64,000 nucleotides of DNA from Glutamicibacter ardleyensis (lineage in GTDB: Bacteria; Actinomycetota; Actinomycetes; Actinomycetales; Micrococcaceae), in NCBI RefSeq assembly GCF_014644555.1, contig NZ_BMKX01000004.1:1-64000 (forward strand), written 5' to 3'. The notes beneath the pieces were generated by a model. The model was not told the origin of the DNA. It ran no database searches and saw nothing but the letters and a program-made list of their open reading frames with translations. The stretch's first letter is position 1; every line of letters begins with the position of its first letter. The translations under genes were made by a program, and so were the position numbers. Positions 35,946 through 44,820 of the stretch are shown piece by piece.

Positions 35946-36779
35946 TTACCCAGATATACCCATGAAGAAACGATTTTTTCCCATGGCGGAATCAAGCGTT
36001 CGGCACCATTCCTCACGTTCCAGCCCTGTAGTGGCACTAGAAATCGCTAGCTCGAGGGCATCAATATTTAGTGTGCTGTCATCTGCAGTGAAGACAAAAT
36101 TGTCGCCAGCAAACTCTAGCGATTTCTCGGTCTGGGCTTTCGTATATGCGTGAACCGATGGACGAAGCCAGAAGACATCGTTGCCAACAACTTTGGCTGG
36201 TACGCCGGCCGCCGACGAGTTCGAAGGTACTTGACGAGTCACCAGTGCCCGCGCGCCAAGAATACTTCCGGATCCAATCCGTGCACCCTTGAGCAACAAG
36301 ACTTCCTCACCAATCCAGCAATGGTCACCGACCCACACCGAACGGCTTGGATTGATACGCTTATGCGTTGCTGTGGAATAGACAAGATGCGGATCAGCAG
36401 TTCGTGATGCCACACGTGAAGAAATCATTGCATCGCGCCCAATGATGATGTTCTCACGTTCGCTTGGAACCAGGCGGGCAGGTGAGGTAAACGACGCATC
36501 TTCTCCAAGGTAAAAAATGGAGTCATGAAAAACTGAGCTAATTACCTCGGTAAACCGAGCAGACTTGCGGATATGAATTACCGCATTATCACCCATAAAG
36601 CGCAAACGGCAGTTGCGTAACTTCGCCCCGTCTTCGACGTACAGTACGTTTCCAGTTCCATGGAAATGAATTGAAGAGTCACGAAAGATCGAGCCCTGCG
36701 ACGGCCGAAGATGGACGACATTGTTTTGAATTTTGGCCGCATCGTCATACTTCGTGATTGATTGGACCTCAGATGTCAT
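35946..36779 (-). CDS. Hexapeptide-repeat acyltransferase (LbetaH fold)
   Basis: The 277-residue protein has left-handed beta-helix repeats between about residues 25 and 195. These include FRDSSIHFHGTGNVLYVEDGAKLRNCRLRFMGDNAVIHIRKSARF, then IIIGRDAMISSRV, VWVGDHCWIGEEVLLLKGARIGSGSILGARALVTRQVPSNSSAAGVPAKVVG. The late segment matches O-acetyltransferases of the CatB/NodL/WcaF type, with a His in DPHLVYS as possible catalytic base. It likely O-acetylates the cell-surface polymer with acetyl-CoA. It is the third gene of the minus-strand TagF-like/hydrolase unit, separated from it by a hairpin and about 108 bp. Confidence 0.85.
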   Translation of the reverse strand: MTSEVQSITKYDDAAKIQNNVVHLRPSQGSIFRDSSIHFHGTGNVLYVEDGAKLRNCRLRFMGDNAVIHIRKSARFTEVISSVFHDSIFYLGEDASFTSPARLVPSERENIIIGRDAMISSRVASRTADPHLVYSTATHKRINPSRSVWVGDHCWIGEEVLLLKGARIGSGSILGARALVTRQVPSNSSAAGVPAKVVGNDVFWLRPSVHAYTKAQTEKSLEFAGDNFVFTADDSTLNIDALELAISSATTGLEREEWCRTLDSAMGKNRFFMGISG

Positions 36780-36817
36780 ATCAAGCTCGTTTCTACCGGT
36801 GGGTGCAAAATGAGTAT

Positions 36818-36854
36818 GTAAGGTTTGGGGAATTCAAAATTCCCCAATCCTTAC
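36818..36854. terminator. Long hairpin between hydrolase and acyltransferase
   Basis: A 17-bp stem with one mismatch: GTAAGGTTTGGGGAATT (36818-36834) against AATTCCCCAATCCTTAC (36838-36854), with a 3-nt loop. It may attenuate minus-strand transcription into the acyltransferase gene. Confidence 0.65.
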
Positions 36855-36887
36855 GGTGCTTCCAAGCATTAGCAAAATATATTGTGG

Positions 36888-38741
36888 TTACTCGACAGAA
36901 CTGTAACTTCGCATCTCCAAAGTTGCCCAGTCCGTATTTTCTAGCGTGGCGCGGTCCGAGTCATTGAGAGAACCGTCTACATCTACCAAGCGTAACTTCT
37001 CGCAACCTGAGAGAATCTGAAGGCGCAATCCGATCAGGTCTATCAACGGATTATTATCTGAGATTTCAACAACAGCCAAGTAGGCAACATCTTGATCTGA
37101 GTTGGTTGTTAGTTCTGAAACACGCAAATCGTTGGTGAAGCGCACCTCAACGGTAGTTCCGTTGTTATTGACTGACTGGGAAACGTACCGGTAGTGGTCA
37201 AAGATCTCATCATTGACGATGTTATAGGCTGCCGGTGAAGCGGTTTCGAGAAGCAGCGGGGAGGCAGCGACATCCAGTTTCGATGCTGGTCCCTCAAGTG
37301 CTTTGAAATGGTAATTCAGCGGTGCTTTGGAAATAGTGCCGTCCGCTTCTAAGACTGTAATGTGTGACAGTTCAGCAACAGAATCATAGGCTCTGAAGAG
37401 CTTCTGGTCATCGGCAGTGAATTTCACAAATGGATGCTGGCCGTTGCTCATGATCTGACGGAAAATCGTGCGACCAAGCCTACCTTCAAGGAACCAATTA
37501 GCGTTTTCGATTTTCGAGGATTCTAGATCAACACGCGCCTGAATCCGGAGTGTTCCTTCACCCGGGAATTCTCGAACTTGCTCGCAAATAAAGGACTTTT
37601 CTATGTTTTTCTTAAAGAACTGTCGCATCAGTCCAAGCATTGCGGGCAGCGCAGCTCGAGCGACGGCGCCATGGACACCATTGACGCGGTACTTCGTCAG
37701 ATTTGGAACGTCGTGCGCGAACTCAATGAGGGAATGGTTACTTAGCTCGTCATTGTTTGTGTAGAAGTAGTCAACCCGACGGCCCTCATCAAAGTAGCGA
37801 CGTAGTAATTCTTGGGGCTGCACAAGGGAACTAATGGCTGGATTCTGGAACAGGTTGTTTCTGAAGAAAGGCTTATTGAAATAGTACGGCAGGCTCATCT
37901 GAGGAACGGCGAGTAGTAGCTGAGATTCTGGGAACTCTTGCGCGTAATGAATTGCGATACTGCCGCCCTTGGACGCGCCGAAGAACATAACATCTTCGTT
38001 GGCAACTTTAAAGCGGGCGGTGAATCCGGAAATGATGTCTCGAACTCGGGAGTAAAGTGGCCGTCCAGCGTTGTCAACCATCATGTAAGAACCAGCAGCC
38101 AGATAACGATCCTGGAAACAGACCATCAAGGTGTCTCTAAGATCAGTATCAGTGAGGTCTTTGAGGTAGCTGACTGCGTACGAAATGCGCGAGGTTGACG
38201 GACCGAATCCTGGGAAGGTTAGGAGGATCTTTTTAGGGCTCGTAGTGTTTCCACGTAATGAGTAGTAAACATCCCCGTGCTGCTCAACGCCGTATTGTTT
38301 GTCATATTTAAGCTGTTGCGGGGTTGTGTAGGAACCGCGGCCGATCTTAATGCTGAACTCAGCATCAATATCCAGCTTAAAGTCGCGTGGGTTCTCTGAA
38401 GTGACGACAATATTTCGGTATTCCAGTGGAAATCCGCGCGCCGGTGGCTCAACTTGGTTGCCGTAAACTAGCTCGCCATTTTGAAGTAGGCGGAACGGTT
38501 TACCATCGTGTGGTTTCCAATTGTCGATGGTTAACTTTGCGTAGTAAGTACCTTTGGGAAGGCCCTCACTCGTCATTCGCCGAACACTGTCATCGAGGCT
38601 TCGTTTGCTTAGCTCGCTTCGAACCTTGCTTGTCTCCGGTAAACCCATAACTTTTCTGGCCAGCAGACGCCCTACCGCGGAGTAGGCCGCCTCTTTGCCT
38701 GCCTTAGAAACACGATTTTTGATTTTTTTTGCGATGTTCAT
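36888..38741 (-). CDS. Alpha/beta-hydrolase-like polysaccharide biosynthesis protein
   Basis: The 617-residue protein has an N-terminal beta-rich region (about 60-150, KGTYYAKLTIDNWKPHDGKPFRLLQNGELVYG). An alpha/beta-hydrolase core follows (about 165-390): KILLTFPGFGPSTSRISYAVSYL, the nucleophile elbow DVMFFGASKGGSIAIHYAQEFPES (Ser about residue 253), VDYFYTNNDELSNHSL (Asp candidate) and RVNGVHGAVARAA (His candidate). The C-terminal 220 residues are beta-rich. The GASKGGS elbow resembles XcbB/CpsF-type capsule and Asp2-type proteins; this relation is tentative. It shares a TAATG overlap with the upstream CDP-glycerol transferase-like gene, so translation is coupled. It probably acts on the same polymer or its acyl groups. 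Confidence 0.65.
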   Translation of the reverse strand: MNIAKKIKNRVSKAGKEAAYSAVGRLLARKVMGLPETSKVRSELSKRSLDDSVRRMTSEGLPKGTYYAKLTIDNWKPHDGKPFRLLQNGELVYGNQVEPPARGFPLEYRNIVVTSENPRDFKLDIDAEFSIKIGRGSYTTPQQLKYDKQYGVEQHGDVYYSLRGNTTSPKKILLTFPGFGPSTSRISYAVSYLKDLTDTDLRDTLMVCFQDRYLAAGSYMMVDNAGRPLYSRVRDIISGFTARFKVANEDVMFFGASKGGSIAIHYAQEFPESQLLLAVPQMSLPYYFNKPFFRNNLFQNPAISSLVQPQELLRRYFDEGRRVDYFYTNNDELSNHSLIEFAHDVPNLTKYRVNGVHGAVARAALPAMLGLMRQFFKKNIEKSFICEQVREFPGEGTLRIQARVDLESSKIENANWFLEGRLGRTIFRQIMSNGQHPFVKFTADDQKLFRAYDSVAELSHITVLEADGTISKAPLNYHFKALEGPASKLDVAASPLLLETASPAAYNIVNDEIFDHYRYVSQSVNNNGTTVEVRFTNDLRVSELTTNSDQDVAYLAVVEISDNNPLIDLIGLRLQILSGCEKLRLVDVDGSLNDSDRATLENTDWATLEMRSYSSVE

Positions 38742-40765
38742 TAAAGACTAAGCATCCTGTCTACAATCTTGGCGTTGATGCGCTTCGGGTCAACACCTTC
38801 AAAGAAACGTTCGTTACGCTGAGCGAATTCCGATGAGCTTTCGAGATACTTTTCACTGGTCATGTACTCAATTAAGGAATCTGAAGTATCAAAAACCGGG
38901 CCGAGCCCTTCGGTGCGATAGTCCAGCCGGCTTTCATACGGTTGGTCAAGGAAGAAGTCGTTAGAATCCCATTGGTAGTAGGCGATTGGAATACCGATGA
39001 ACGAGGCATCCAATACGGCTGAACTATAATCTGTGAAGACGAAGTCAGCGGAGGCGATCGCTTCACGGTAGCTAGCCTCGGATTTAACTACACGCTGCGA
39101 GAATTGGAAAAGCGAAGCGCGCGATTCGACGTTCGGGTGAAGTTTCACATGCAGCGTGACATCATGTTTTTCCAAATAGGTCAGGATTCTGCGGTCAGTC
39201 ATTAGCCCGTCGATAGCGCGGTAGTATTCCGTGTTCGTGAAATGCTCGTTGGATACTTGGTTAAGGTTAAAGCGCCATGTCGGCATGAAGAGCAGATGCC
39301 GACCTTCTTGTGTGATCTTTTCCAGGGATTCTAATCGAGGCAGACCCGAGTTCAACGTTTCCGACGGAGCGTACTTCGCCAAATAATCTGCTTCGAGCTT
39401 TCCGGTGGCTACAAAGACATCGAAGTATTTGGAGATGATCCAATCGGACATGTCATTGAGCTGGATTCCGTGCTGAAGGTAAACGAAACGTGAGTTCTCT
39501 AGAGATTTGCCCTTGTAACGCAGGTTATAAATTTGTGATGAAACTACAAGATCGGATTCAAGAAACTTTTCGTAGAAATCTCTGGTGAAGATTGGAATCA
39601 GGTTGAATCCCTTAGCCTTTAGCCGAGTCCAGTCAGCCGATTTAGGGTTCAACGCAAAATAGGCATTGGCGTACTCGGGGTGGTTGCTGGTGAAATATTC
39701 GTACAGGTATTCTGCATTGTCATCAGCCTGCATCGGACGGTCAAAGAAGATTATCGATGAGTTCGGTGAAATTGAGCGACTGTAGAAATCGTAGACAGCC
39801 GGGTTAGCGTATGAAGGCCGCACCTTATGCGAAAGATAGGCTTTATTGATGAGCACATCCATATCGGAGAATTCAATCTCGTATAGGTCTACGTCACCGG
39901 TGACCGGTTTCTCAGCATCGCTGAATTGTAAGTAGAAATCTGCCTCAGTGAGTTGTTTGTACAGGAATGCAGACTTTTCTGACCCTGTGAGCCAGGTAAT
40001 CCAAGATGCTTCGAATGGCTGTAGTGGTTGTACAAGTGATACAAGCTTGTCCAATTTGAAGGTAGTGATTAGGTCGCGCAGGTGTGCAGTCGAAACGGCG
40101 GTCCTTTTTTCCCCGCGCAAGCCACGAAGATATATGGCAAGGAATCGAACCATGTAAGTGCGAAGTTCGATTGAATTCGTACTGACCATGGGGAACAAAC
40201 GAGGCGTCGCCGGATCAAGCTGGCTTCCGATGGCTGCTTTGGTATTTGTAGCTACCGAATATCCAACAGGTAATGGCTTGACTGTACCAATTGACCAGTA
40301 GAGTCTAAAGCTAACGTACAGAGCGGAGCGATCGATGTCGCCCAATGCCTCTAGTGCGTCGCGCAGGCGTCCGGTATTAAACGCCACACCATAAATATCG
40401 GTATCTCTCGCGTAGAAATATGATTGTTCCATCTTGGTCGCGGTGACGTCCCTTGGGATGCCAGCCGTGTACATGTGTGGTTCAGCCAGATAAACGGTAC
40501 GAGAACGCAAATAGTCGATTACTGTGGCTAAGAAATTAGTCGGAATCTTATGAGAATCGCGAACGAACAGTACATATTTAGTTTCAAGTCCGCCCACGAT
40601 GCTCGTCAGTAATGAGGTATTCAAATTTTCCGAAGTAACTTGAAGGTCGAAATGATCCTCATATTTGAGCCGAGCGGAGATTAGTCGTCTATAGACTTCA
40701 GATTCGCGGTCCAGCTCGTCCGAGGTTTCAAACACAATCGTGAGCAGCTTATGTACTTCCGTCAT
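38741..40765 (-). CDS. CDP-glycerol (polyol) glycerophosphotransferase-like, fused to GT2-like domain
   Basis: With start at the ATG at 40765 (TTCAGGAAAC about 10 bp upstream) the product is 674 residues. A farther ATG at 40819 gives 18 extra residues without support. Residues 1-120 resemble a GT2 fold (LLTIVFETSDELDRE...YVLFVRDSHKIPTNFL), lacking a clear DXD. Residues about 335-670 are the CDP-glycerol:glycerophosphate transferase domain of TagB/TagF: FFDRPMQADDNAEYLYEYF, VVSSQIYNLRYKG, FVYLQHGIQLNDMSDW, HLLFMPTWRFN, VTLHVKLHPN, DFVFTDYSSAVLDASFIGIPIAYYQWD. The H of LQHG and the HPN and TDYSS motifs are diagnostic. It likely transfers a polyol phosphate onto a wall polymer. First gene of a three-gene unit. 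Confidence 0.85.
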   Translation of the reverse strand: MTEVHKLLTIVFETSDELDRESEVYRRLISARLKYEDHFDLQVTSENLNTSLLTSIVGGLETKYVLFVRDSHKIPTNFLATVIDYLRSRTVYLAEPHMYTAGIPRDVTATKMEQSYFYARDTDIYGVAFNTGRLRDALEALGDIDRSALYVSFRLYWSIGTVKPLPVGYSVATNTKAAIGSQLDPATPRLFPMVSTNSIELRTYMVRFLAIYLRGLRGEKRTAVSTAHLRDLITTFKLDKLVSLVQPLQPFEASWITWLTGSEKSAFLYKQLTEADFYLQFSDAEKPVTGDVDLYEIEFSDMDVLINKAYLSHKVRPSYANPAVYDFYSRSISPNSSIIFFDRPMQADDNAEYLYEYFTSNHPEYANAYFALNPKSADWTRLKAKGFNLIPIFTRDFYEKFLESDLVVSSQIYNLRYKGKSLENSRFVYLQHGIQLNDMSDWIISKYFDVFVATGKLEADYLAKYAPSETLNSGLPRLESLEKITQEGRHLLFMPTWRFNLNQVSNEHFTNTEYYRAIDGLMTDRRILTYLEKHDVTLHVKLHPNVESRASLFQFSQRVVKSEASYREAIASADFVFTDYSSAVLDASFIGIPIAYYQWDSNDFFLDQPYESRLDYRTEGLGPVFDTSDSLIEYMTSEKYLESSSEFAQRNERFFEGVDPKRINAKIVDRMLSL

Positions 40766-41121
40766 TGAAATAAGTTTCCTGAACGTAGGTCTGAAAATGA
40801 TACAGGTGCTTTCTGGCATGAAGCACGAGTACTAGGTTAACCTTTAATTCACCCAAAGTTAATGATATAGGCGCCGCGGGTTTACTTATCTTAAGACTAT
40901 TCCTTATTATGGCGCTTGTTCGCAAGCGGTGACGTACGCAGACCAAACCGAATGTGACGTGCCTTTAACTGGTTAAGCGCAAGCATTCATCGACGCACAG
41001 GTCTAACATAGCGCTGTCAAAATAATCACAACTACGCCTTCGTTAACCGTTTTCCTTCTTGCTTGGTGCTGAAAATTTACGAGAAAATGAGGTTCCAGTG
41101 GGACTAAGGTAAATTTGTATC
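40766..41121. promoter_or_regulatory. Divergent promoter region (TagF-like gene / metG)
   Basis: About 350 bp between divergent genes, locally AT-rich, with no ORF of merit. It must hold promoters in both directions; I could not assign clear -35/-10 pairs. AAGG sits about 12 bp before the metG GTG. Confidence 0.4.
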
Positions 41122-42672
41122 GTGACTACTCCGCAGAAACCCTTTTACATCACCACAGCAATCTCCTACCCAAACGGCACCCCGCATATCGGGCATGCCT
41201 ACGAGGTAGTCGCTACCGACGCCATGGCGCGTTTTAAGCGCTTGGACGGATACGACGTCTTCTTCCTGACCGGCACAGATGAACACGGTCAGAAGATGAT
41301 GCAGACTGCTGAAAAGGAGGGGATTACCCCTGCGCAGCTGGCGCAGCGTAACTCGGATGCCTTCCAAGCGATGAATGACGAGTTGGGCACCAGCTATGAC
41401 CGCTTCATCCGCACCAGCGACGCGGACCACCACGCCGCGGCGCAGGAACTGTGGCGCCGGATGGAAGCTAACGACGATATTTACCTCGATAAGTACGCCG
41501 GCTGGTATTCGGTGCGAGACGAAGCTTTCTACACCGAAGAGCAAACCGATGTCCGTGACGATGGAATCCGTTACGCCACGGAAACCGACACCGAAGTTAC
41601 CTGGACCGAAGAAGAGTCCTACTTTTTCCGGCTCTCCAAGTACCAAGATAAGCTCTTGGCCCATTATGAGGACAATCCTGAGTTTGGTGCCCCGCGTTCA
41701 CGCTTCAACGAAGTTGTTCGTTTTGTTGAAGGTGGCCTGACCGACCTATCTATTTCGCGAACTACCTTTGACTGGGGAATCCCTGTTCCAGGCAACGAGA
41801 AGCACGTGATGTACGTATGGGTTGACGCACTGACCAATTACCTGACCGGTGCCGGTTTCCCAGACGTGGATTCTGCATCCTTCCAGAAGTACTGGCCAGC
41901 AGATGTGCATGTCATTGGCAAAGATATTTCGCGTTTCCACGCGATCTACTGGCCCGCATTCTTGATGTCTGCAAAGCTGTCCGTTCCCAAGCGCGTGATG
42001 ATCCATGGTTTCTTGCACAATAACGGTGTGAAGATGTCGAAGTCTCTGGGCAACACCGTATCTCCGGACGACTTTGTTGCACGTTATGGCCTTGACCAGG
42101 TGCGCTACTTCTTCCTGCGTGAAGTGACTTTTGGCGCCGACGGAAACTACAACCATGACACTATTGTGGCGCGCATCAACGGTGACCTCGCAAACAACTT
42201 TGGAAACCTCGCTCAGCGTTCGCTGTCGATGGTTGCTAAGAACTGCGGGGGAGTCGTGCCGACTCCTGGACAGCTCTTGCCAGCTGACGAGCAGATTCTG
42301 GCGGCAGCTTCAGAGCTCTTGGAACTCAACCGTGAGGCGTACTCGCGCCAAGACTTCAGCCGAGCTCTAGAAGCCGTCTGGCACGTCTTGGGAGACACCA
42401 ATGCGTACTTTGCGGATCAAGAACCATGGAAGCTGAAGAAAACCGATCCAGCGCGTATGGAAACGGTTCTTTACGTCACCATCGAAATCGTGCGTAAGGT
42501 CGCCTTGCTGCTGCAGCCAGTATTGCCGCAAGCCATGACCAGCATGCTTGACCTTTTGGCTGTCGGTCAGGGAACCGCACGTAACTTCGAGCACTTCGGC
42601 ACCGCTTTGGTTCCGGGAACCGAGCTTCCGGCACCGGCACCGGTATTCCCACGGTACGAAGAAGACAAATAA
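41122..42672 (+). CDS. metG: Methionyl-tRNA synthetase
   Basis: The 516-residue class I enzyme charges tRNA-Met. The HIGH motif is [17 protein letters not shown] (about residue 13), KMSKS is [12 protein letters not shown] (about residue 305), and the binding segments [12 protein letters not shown] and [19 protein letters not shown] are present. The anticodon-binding helical domain follows ([12 protein letters not shown]). This is the short form without a C-terminal EMAP/Arc1p-like domain, as in many actinobacteria. GTG start chosen because it gives the canonical N-terminus. It ends in a long bidirectional hairpin shared with the convergent two-component operon. Confidence 0.97.
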   Translation: MTTPQKPFYITTAISYPNGTPHIGHAYEVVATDAMARFKRLDGYDVFFLTGTDEHGQKMMQTAEKEGITPAQLAQRNSDAFQAMNDELGTSYDRFIRTSDADHHAAAQELWRRMEANDDIYLDKYAGWYSVRDEAFYTEEQTDVRDDGIRYATETDTEVTWTEEESYFFRLSKYQDKLLAHYEDNPEFGAPRSRFNEVVRFVEGGLTDLSISRTTFDWGIPVPGNEKHVMYVWVDALTNYLTGAGFPDVDSASFQKYWPADVHVIGKDISRFHAIYWPAFLMSAKLSVPKRVMIHGFLHNNGVKMSKSLGNTVSPDDFVARYGLDQVRYFFLREVTFGADGNYNHDTIVARINGDLANNFGNLAQRSLSMVAKNCGGVVPTPGQLLPADEQILAAASELLELNREAYSRQDFSRALEAVWHVLGDTNAYFADQEPWKLKKTDPARMETVLYVTIEIVRKVALLLQPVLPQAMTSMLDLLAVGQGTARNFEHFGTALVPGTELPAPAPVFPRYEEDK

Positions 42673-42680
42673 TTCACTGC

Positions 42681-42732
42681 AAACAAAGAAGTCCAAGCTT
42701 GGGATCAAAACCAAACTTGGACTTCTTTGTTT
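42681..42732. terminator. Bidirectional terminator between metG and response regulator
   Basis: A perfect 17-bp stem pairs 42681-42697 (AAACAAAGAAGTCCAAG) with 42716-42732 (CTTGGACTTCTTTGTTT). The AT-rich base gives T-runs on both strands. Confidence 0.9.
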
Positions 42733-42745
42733 CTAACCACAAGCT

Positions 42746-43435
42746 TTACGGGCTGACCACACCGGTCTGGTAGGCAATCACCACGGCTTGGACACGATCA
42801 CGAGCTCCAAGCTTGGACAAGATATGACCTACATGTGTTTTCACCGTTGCCTCGGAGAGAAACAAGTCCCTGGCAATCTCCGGATTCGAACGCCCTAGGG
42901 CGATATGACCGAATACTTCCCGTTCACGCGGGGTCAACGAGTCTACGGCGGAACTCAAGGGGTCATCATTTGGTCTAGCGCGCTTCAGCAATGGCGCCAT
43001 GTGATCCAGCAGCCGTCGGGTAGTGGAGGGCGCAATGACCGCATCTCCGCGGTTCACCGTACGTACCGACTCAAGCAGCTCTTCGGGTGGGGCATCTTTG
43101 AGCAGAAATCCACTGGCTCCAGCCTGAATGGCACTAAACGCGTACTCGTCCATGTCAAAAGTCGTCAGCACAATGACTCGCGGCGAATCGATTGCCTGTG
43201 CGCGGGAAACGAGTAAGCGTTCAGTAGTTTCGATCCCGTCCATTTCAGGCATGCGAACATCCATCAAGACGACGTCCGCTGTGGCTAAGGCCGGGGATGC
43301 CAAGGCTTCGCGTCCATTGGACGCTTCGGCAACCACATTCATATCGTCCTGGGAATTGATCAGCATTCGGAATCCGCTACGGACCAGTAGCTGGTCATCT
43401 ACCAAGGCAACTTTGATCGGCTCGGTGGTGGTCAT
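42746..43435 (-). CDS. NarL/LuxR-family response regulator
   Basis: With start ATG at 43435 (MTTTEPIKVALVDDQ) the product is 229 residues. The longer open frame reaching 43732 overlaps the kinase gene and has no family support. The receiver domain has VALVDDQLLVRSGF (acidic pair), the phosphoacceptor Asp in ADVVLMDVRMPEMDG (about residue 57), VIVLTTFDMDEYAF and FLLKDAPPEEL. The C-terminal HTH is SLTPREREVFGHIALGRSNPEIARDLFLSEATVKTHVGHILSKLGARDRVQAV. It is phosphorylated by the kinase encoded 7 bp upstream in the same operon. Target genes are unknown; nothing adjacent suggests them. Confidence 0.93.
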   Translation of the reverse strand: MTTTEPIKVALVDDQLLVRSGFRMLINSQDDMNVVAEASNGREALASPALATADVVLMDVRMPEMDGIETTERLLVSRAQAIDSPRVIVLTTFDMDEYAFSAIQAGASGFLLKDAPPEELLESVRTVNRGDAVIAPSTTRRLLDHMAPLLKRARPNDDPLSSAVDSLTPREREVFGHIALGRSNPEIARDLFLSEATVKTHVGHILSKLGARDRVQAVVIAYQTGVVSP

Positions 43436-43442
43436 TCGTTTG

Positions 43443-44654
43443 TTAGTCCTCGGTGTAGGGGATGAAGACGGAGACGCAGAAGCCTCCGTCAGGAAGTGGT
43501 CCAGCCGTGCTGGTTCCATCGTATAGGGCGACTCGTTCGTGTAATCCACGCAGCCCTTGGCCGGCACCATCGATTTCAACTTTTCCAGCGCACGCTCCGT
43601 CATCCTTGACCTTGATATCAAGGCCACGGTTTGACCAGTGCAACGAAACTGTAGATTTAGCTTGTGGTCCCGCATGCTTAATAACATTGGTGATCGCTTC
43701 TTGTACGCATCGGTACGCGGTAAGCTCAGCACCAGTGGGCAGAGACCGGCGCGGGGACCCTTGAGTCTCGTAAGAGACTTCCAAGCCAGACTTCACTGCC
43801 ATTTCAACGAGTTCAGGAATATCACTCAAACTCGGTAACGGCCGGTGCTCAGTTTCTTCGTCGGTGCGCAGCACGCCGAGCAAACGACGCATCTCCCGTA
43901 GTGAAGACCGGCCCGCATCCGAGACGGTCTTCAACGTTTCAATGGCAATGTTCGGGTCCTGGGCCGCTGCATAGCGAGCTCCGTCAGCCTGCGTGATAAT
44001 CACCGACAGGGAATGCGCCACGATGTCATGCATCTCTCTGGCGATATGGTTGCGTTCGTCAGAGGCAGCCAGCTCGCGTTCAATGAGACGCTCATTTTCC
44101 AGCCGTTGCGCATGAGCCCGTAACGCGCTCAACGTTTGCCTTCTACTGCGGGCGAGGTCGCCAAAGGTCCAAGCGACGGTGACTACCAAGGACAAGCCGA
44201 CGAAGGAAATGACCATGTCAAAGGTAATGGGATCATTACCAGCGAGTCCCGGGCCGAAAATATTGAAGGTCGCCAGAATGGCTCCAAGAAATCCCAGACC
44301 TAAAGTAGCGAAGGATTGCCAGCGTTTCCCATAGATAGCCATGGTGTAGATCATGAGTGGGACCGAGACCTGAGAAGGCAAAAACACGCCCTGGAAGAAC
44401 AGCTGCAGAATGTGGGCAATGGCAATGGTGATGGTAGCGGCCCACGGATAGCGACGCCGAACCATGAGTGGTGCAGATTGCAAAATGGCGATTGCCGCGA
44501 TGCTGAGTCCGAAGCCTACGCCCACGCCGAATCCGAGGCCGACCGAAGCAGTAAAACACAAGAGTGTGTACAACGCACCGGCAAACATATCGATCCGGCC
44601 GGGGTTGGACCGGATCCACCGATCTATCCGCCGGTGTGGATTAGTGAAAATCAA
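43443..44654 (-). CDS. Sensor histidine kinase (HisKA_3 type)
   Basis: The 403-residue membrane kinase has several hydrophobic segments in its first about 155 residues (MFAGALYTLLCFTASVGLGFGVGVGFGLSIAAIAIL, then ATITIAIAHILQLFF, FATLGLGFLGAILATFNIF and FVGLSLVVTVAWTFGDLA). The dimerisation H-box is ERNHIAREMHDIVAHSLSVIITQADGARYA (His about residue 209). The HATPase_c part has AVQEAITNVIKH (N-box), IKVKDDG and GQGLRGLHERVALYDG. TTG start with GAGGG 5-8 bp upstream. It forms an operon with the downstream NarL-type regulator. The small extracellular loops suggest membrane or cell-envelope sensing, which is inference. Confidence 0.92.
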   Translation of the reverse strand: MIFTNPHRRIDRWIRSNPGRIDMFAGALYTLLCFTASVGLGFGVGVGFGLSIAAIAILQSAPLMVRRRYPWAATITIAIAHILQLFFQGVFLPSQVSVPLMIYTMAIYGKRWQSFATLGLGFLGAILATFNIFGPGLAGNDPITFDMVISFVGLSLVVTVAWTFGDLARSRRQTLSALRAHAQRLENERLIERELAASDERNHIAREMHDIVAHSLSVIITQADGARYAAAQDPNIAIETLKTVSDAGRSSLREMRRLLGVLRTDEETEHRPLPSLSDIPELVEMAVKSGLEVSYETQGSPRRSLPTGAELTAYRCVQEAITNVIKHAGPQAKSTVSLHWSNRGLDIKVKDDGACAGKVEIDGAGQGLRGLHERVALYDGTSTAGPLPDGGFCVSVFIPYTED

Positions 44655-44763
44655 GTGTTCCCTCGCGCGTGCTTAAATGCTTTGTTCTACCTTGAGTCTA
44701 GCCAGCGAATTGGACGCAGTCCTCATGCCATGGTTTGAGATTCTTCGACGCAAAAAGAAATCA

Positions 44764-44814
44764 ATCTCATAATTTGAGATAGGTTCTCAAATGGTGGATT
44801 CCCTTGGCTATGAT
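44764..44814 (+). promoter_or_regulatory. leuB promoter/operator with palindrome
   Basis: The palindrome TCTCATAATTTGAGA (44765-44779) overlaps a second, TTTGAGATAGGTTCTCAAA (44773-44791). A -10-like TATGAT at 44809-44814 precedes the ATG at 44821 by 6 nt, so the transcript is probably leaderless and the palindrome covers the -35 region. The 15-bp palindrome matches the one upstream of leuC in 13 of 15 positions. Confidence 0.65.
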
Positions 44815-44820
44815 GAGTGC

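Noticed and set aside
43436-43732. 99-residue N-terminal extension of the response regulator
   Set aside because: Lies within the histidine kinase gene and is not part of any receiver domain.
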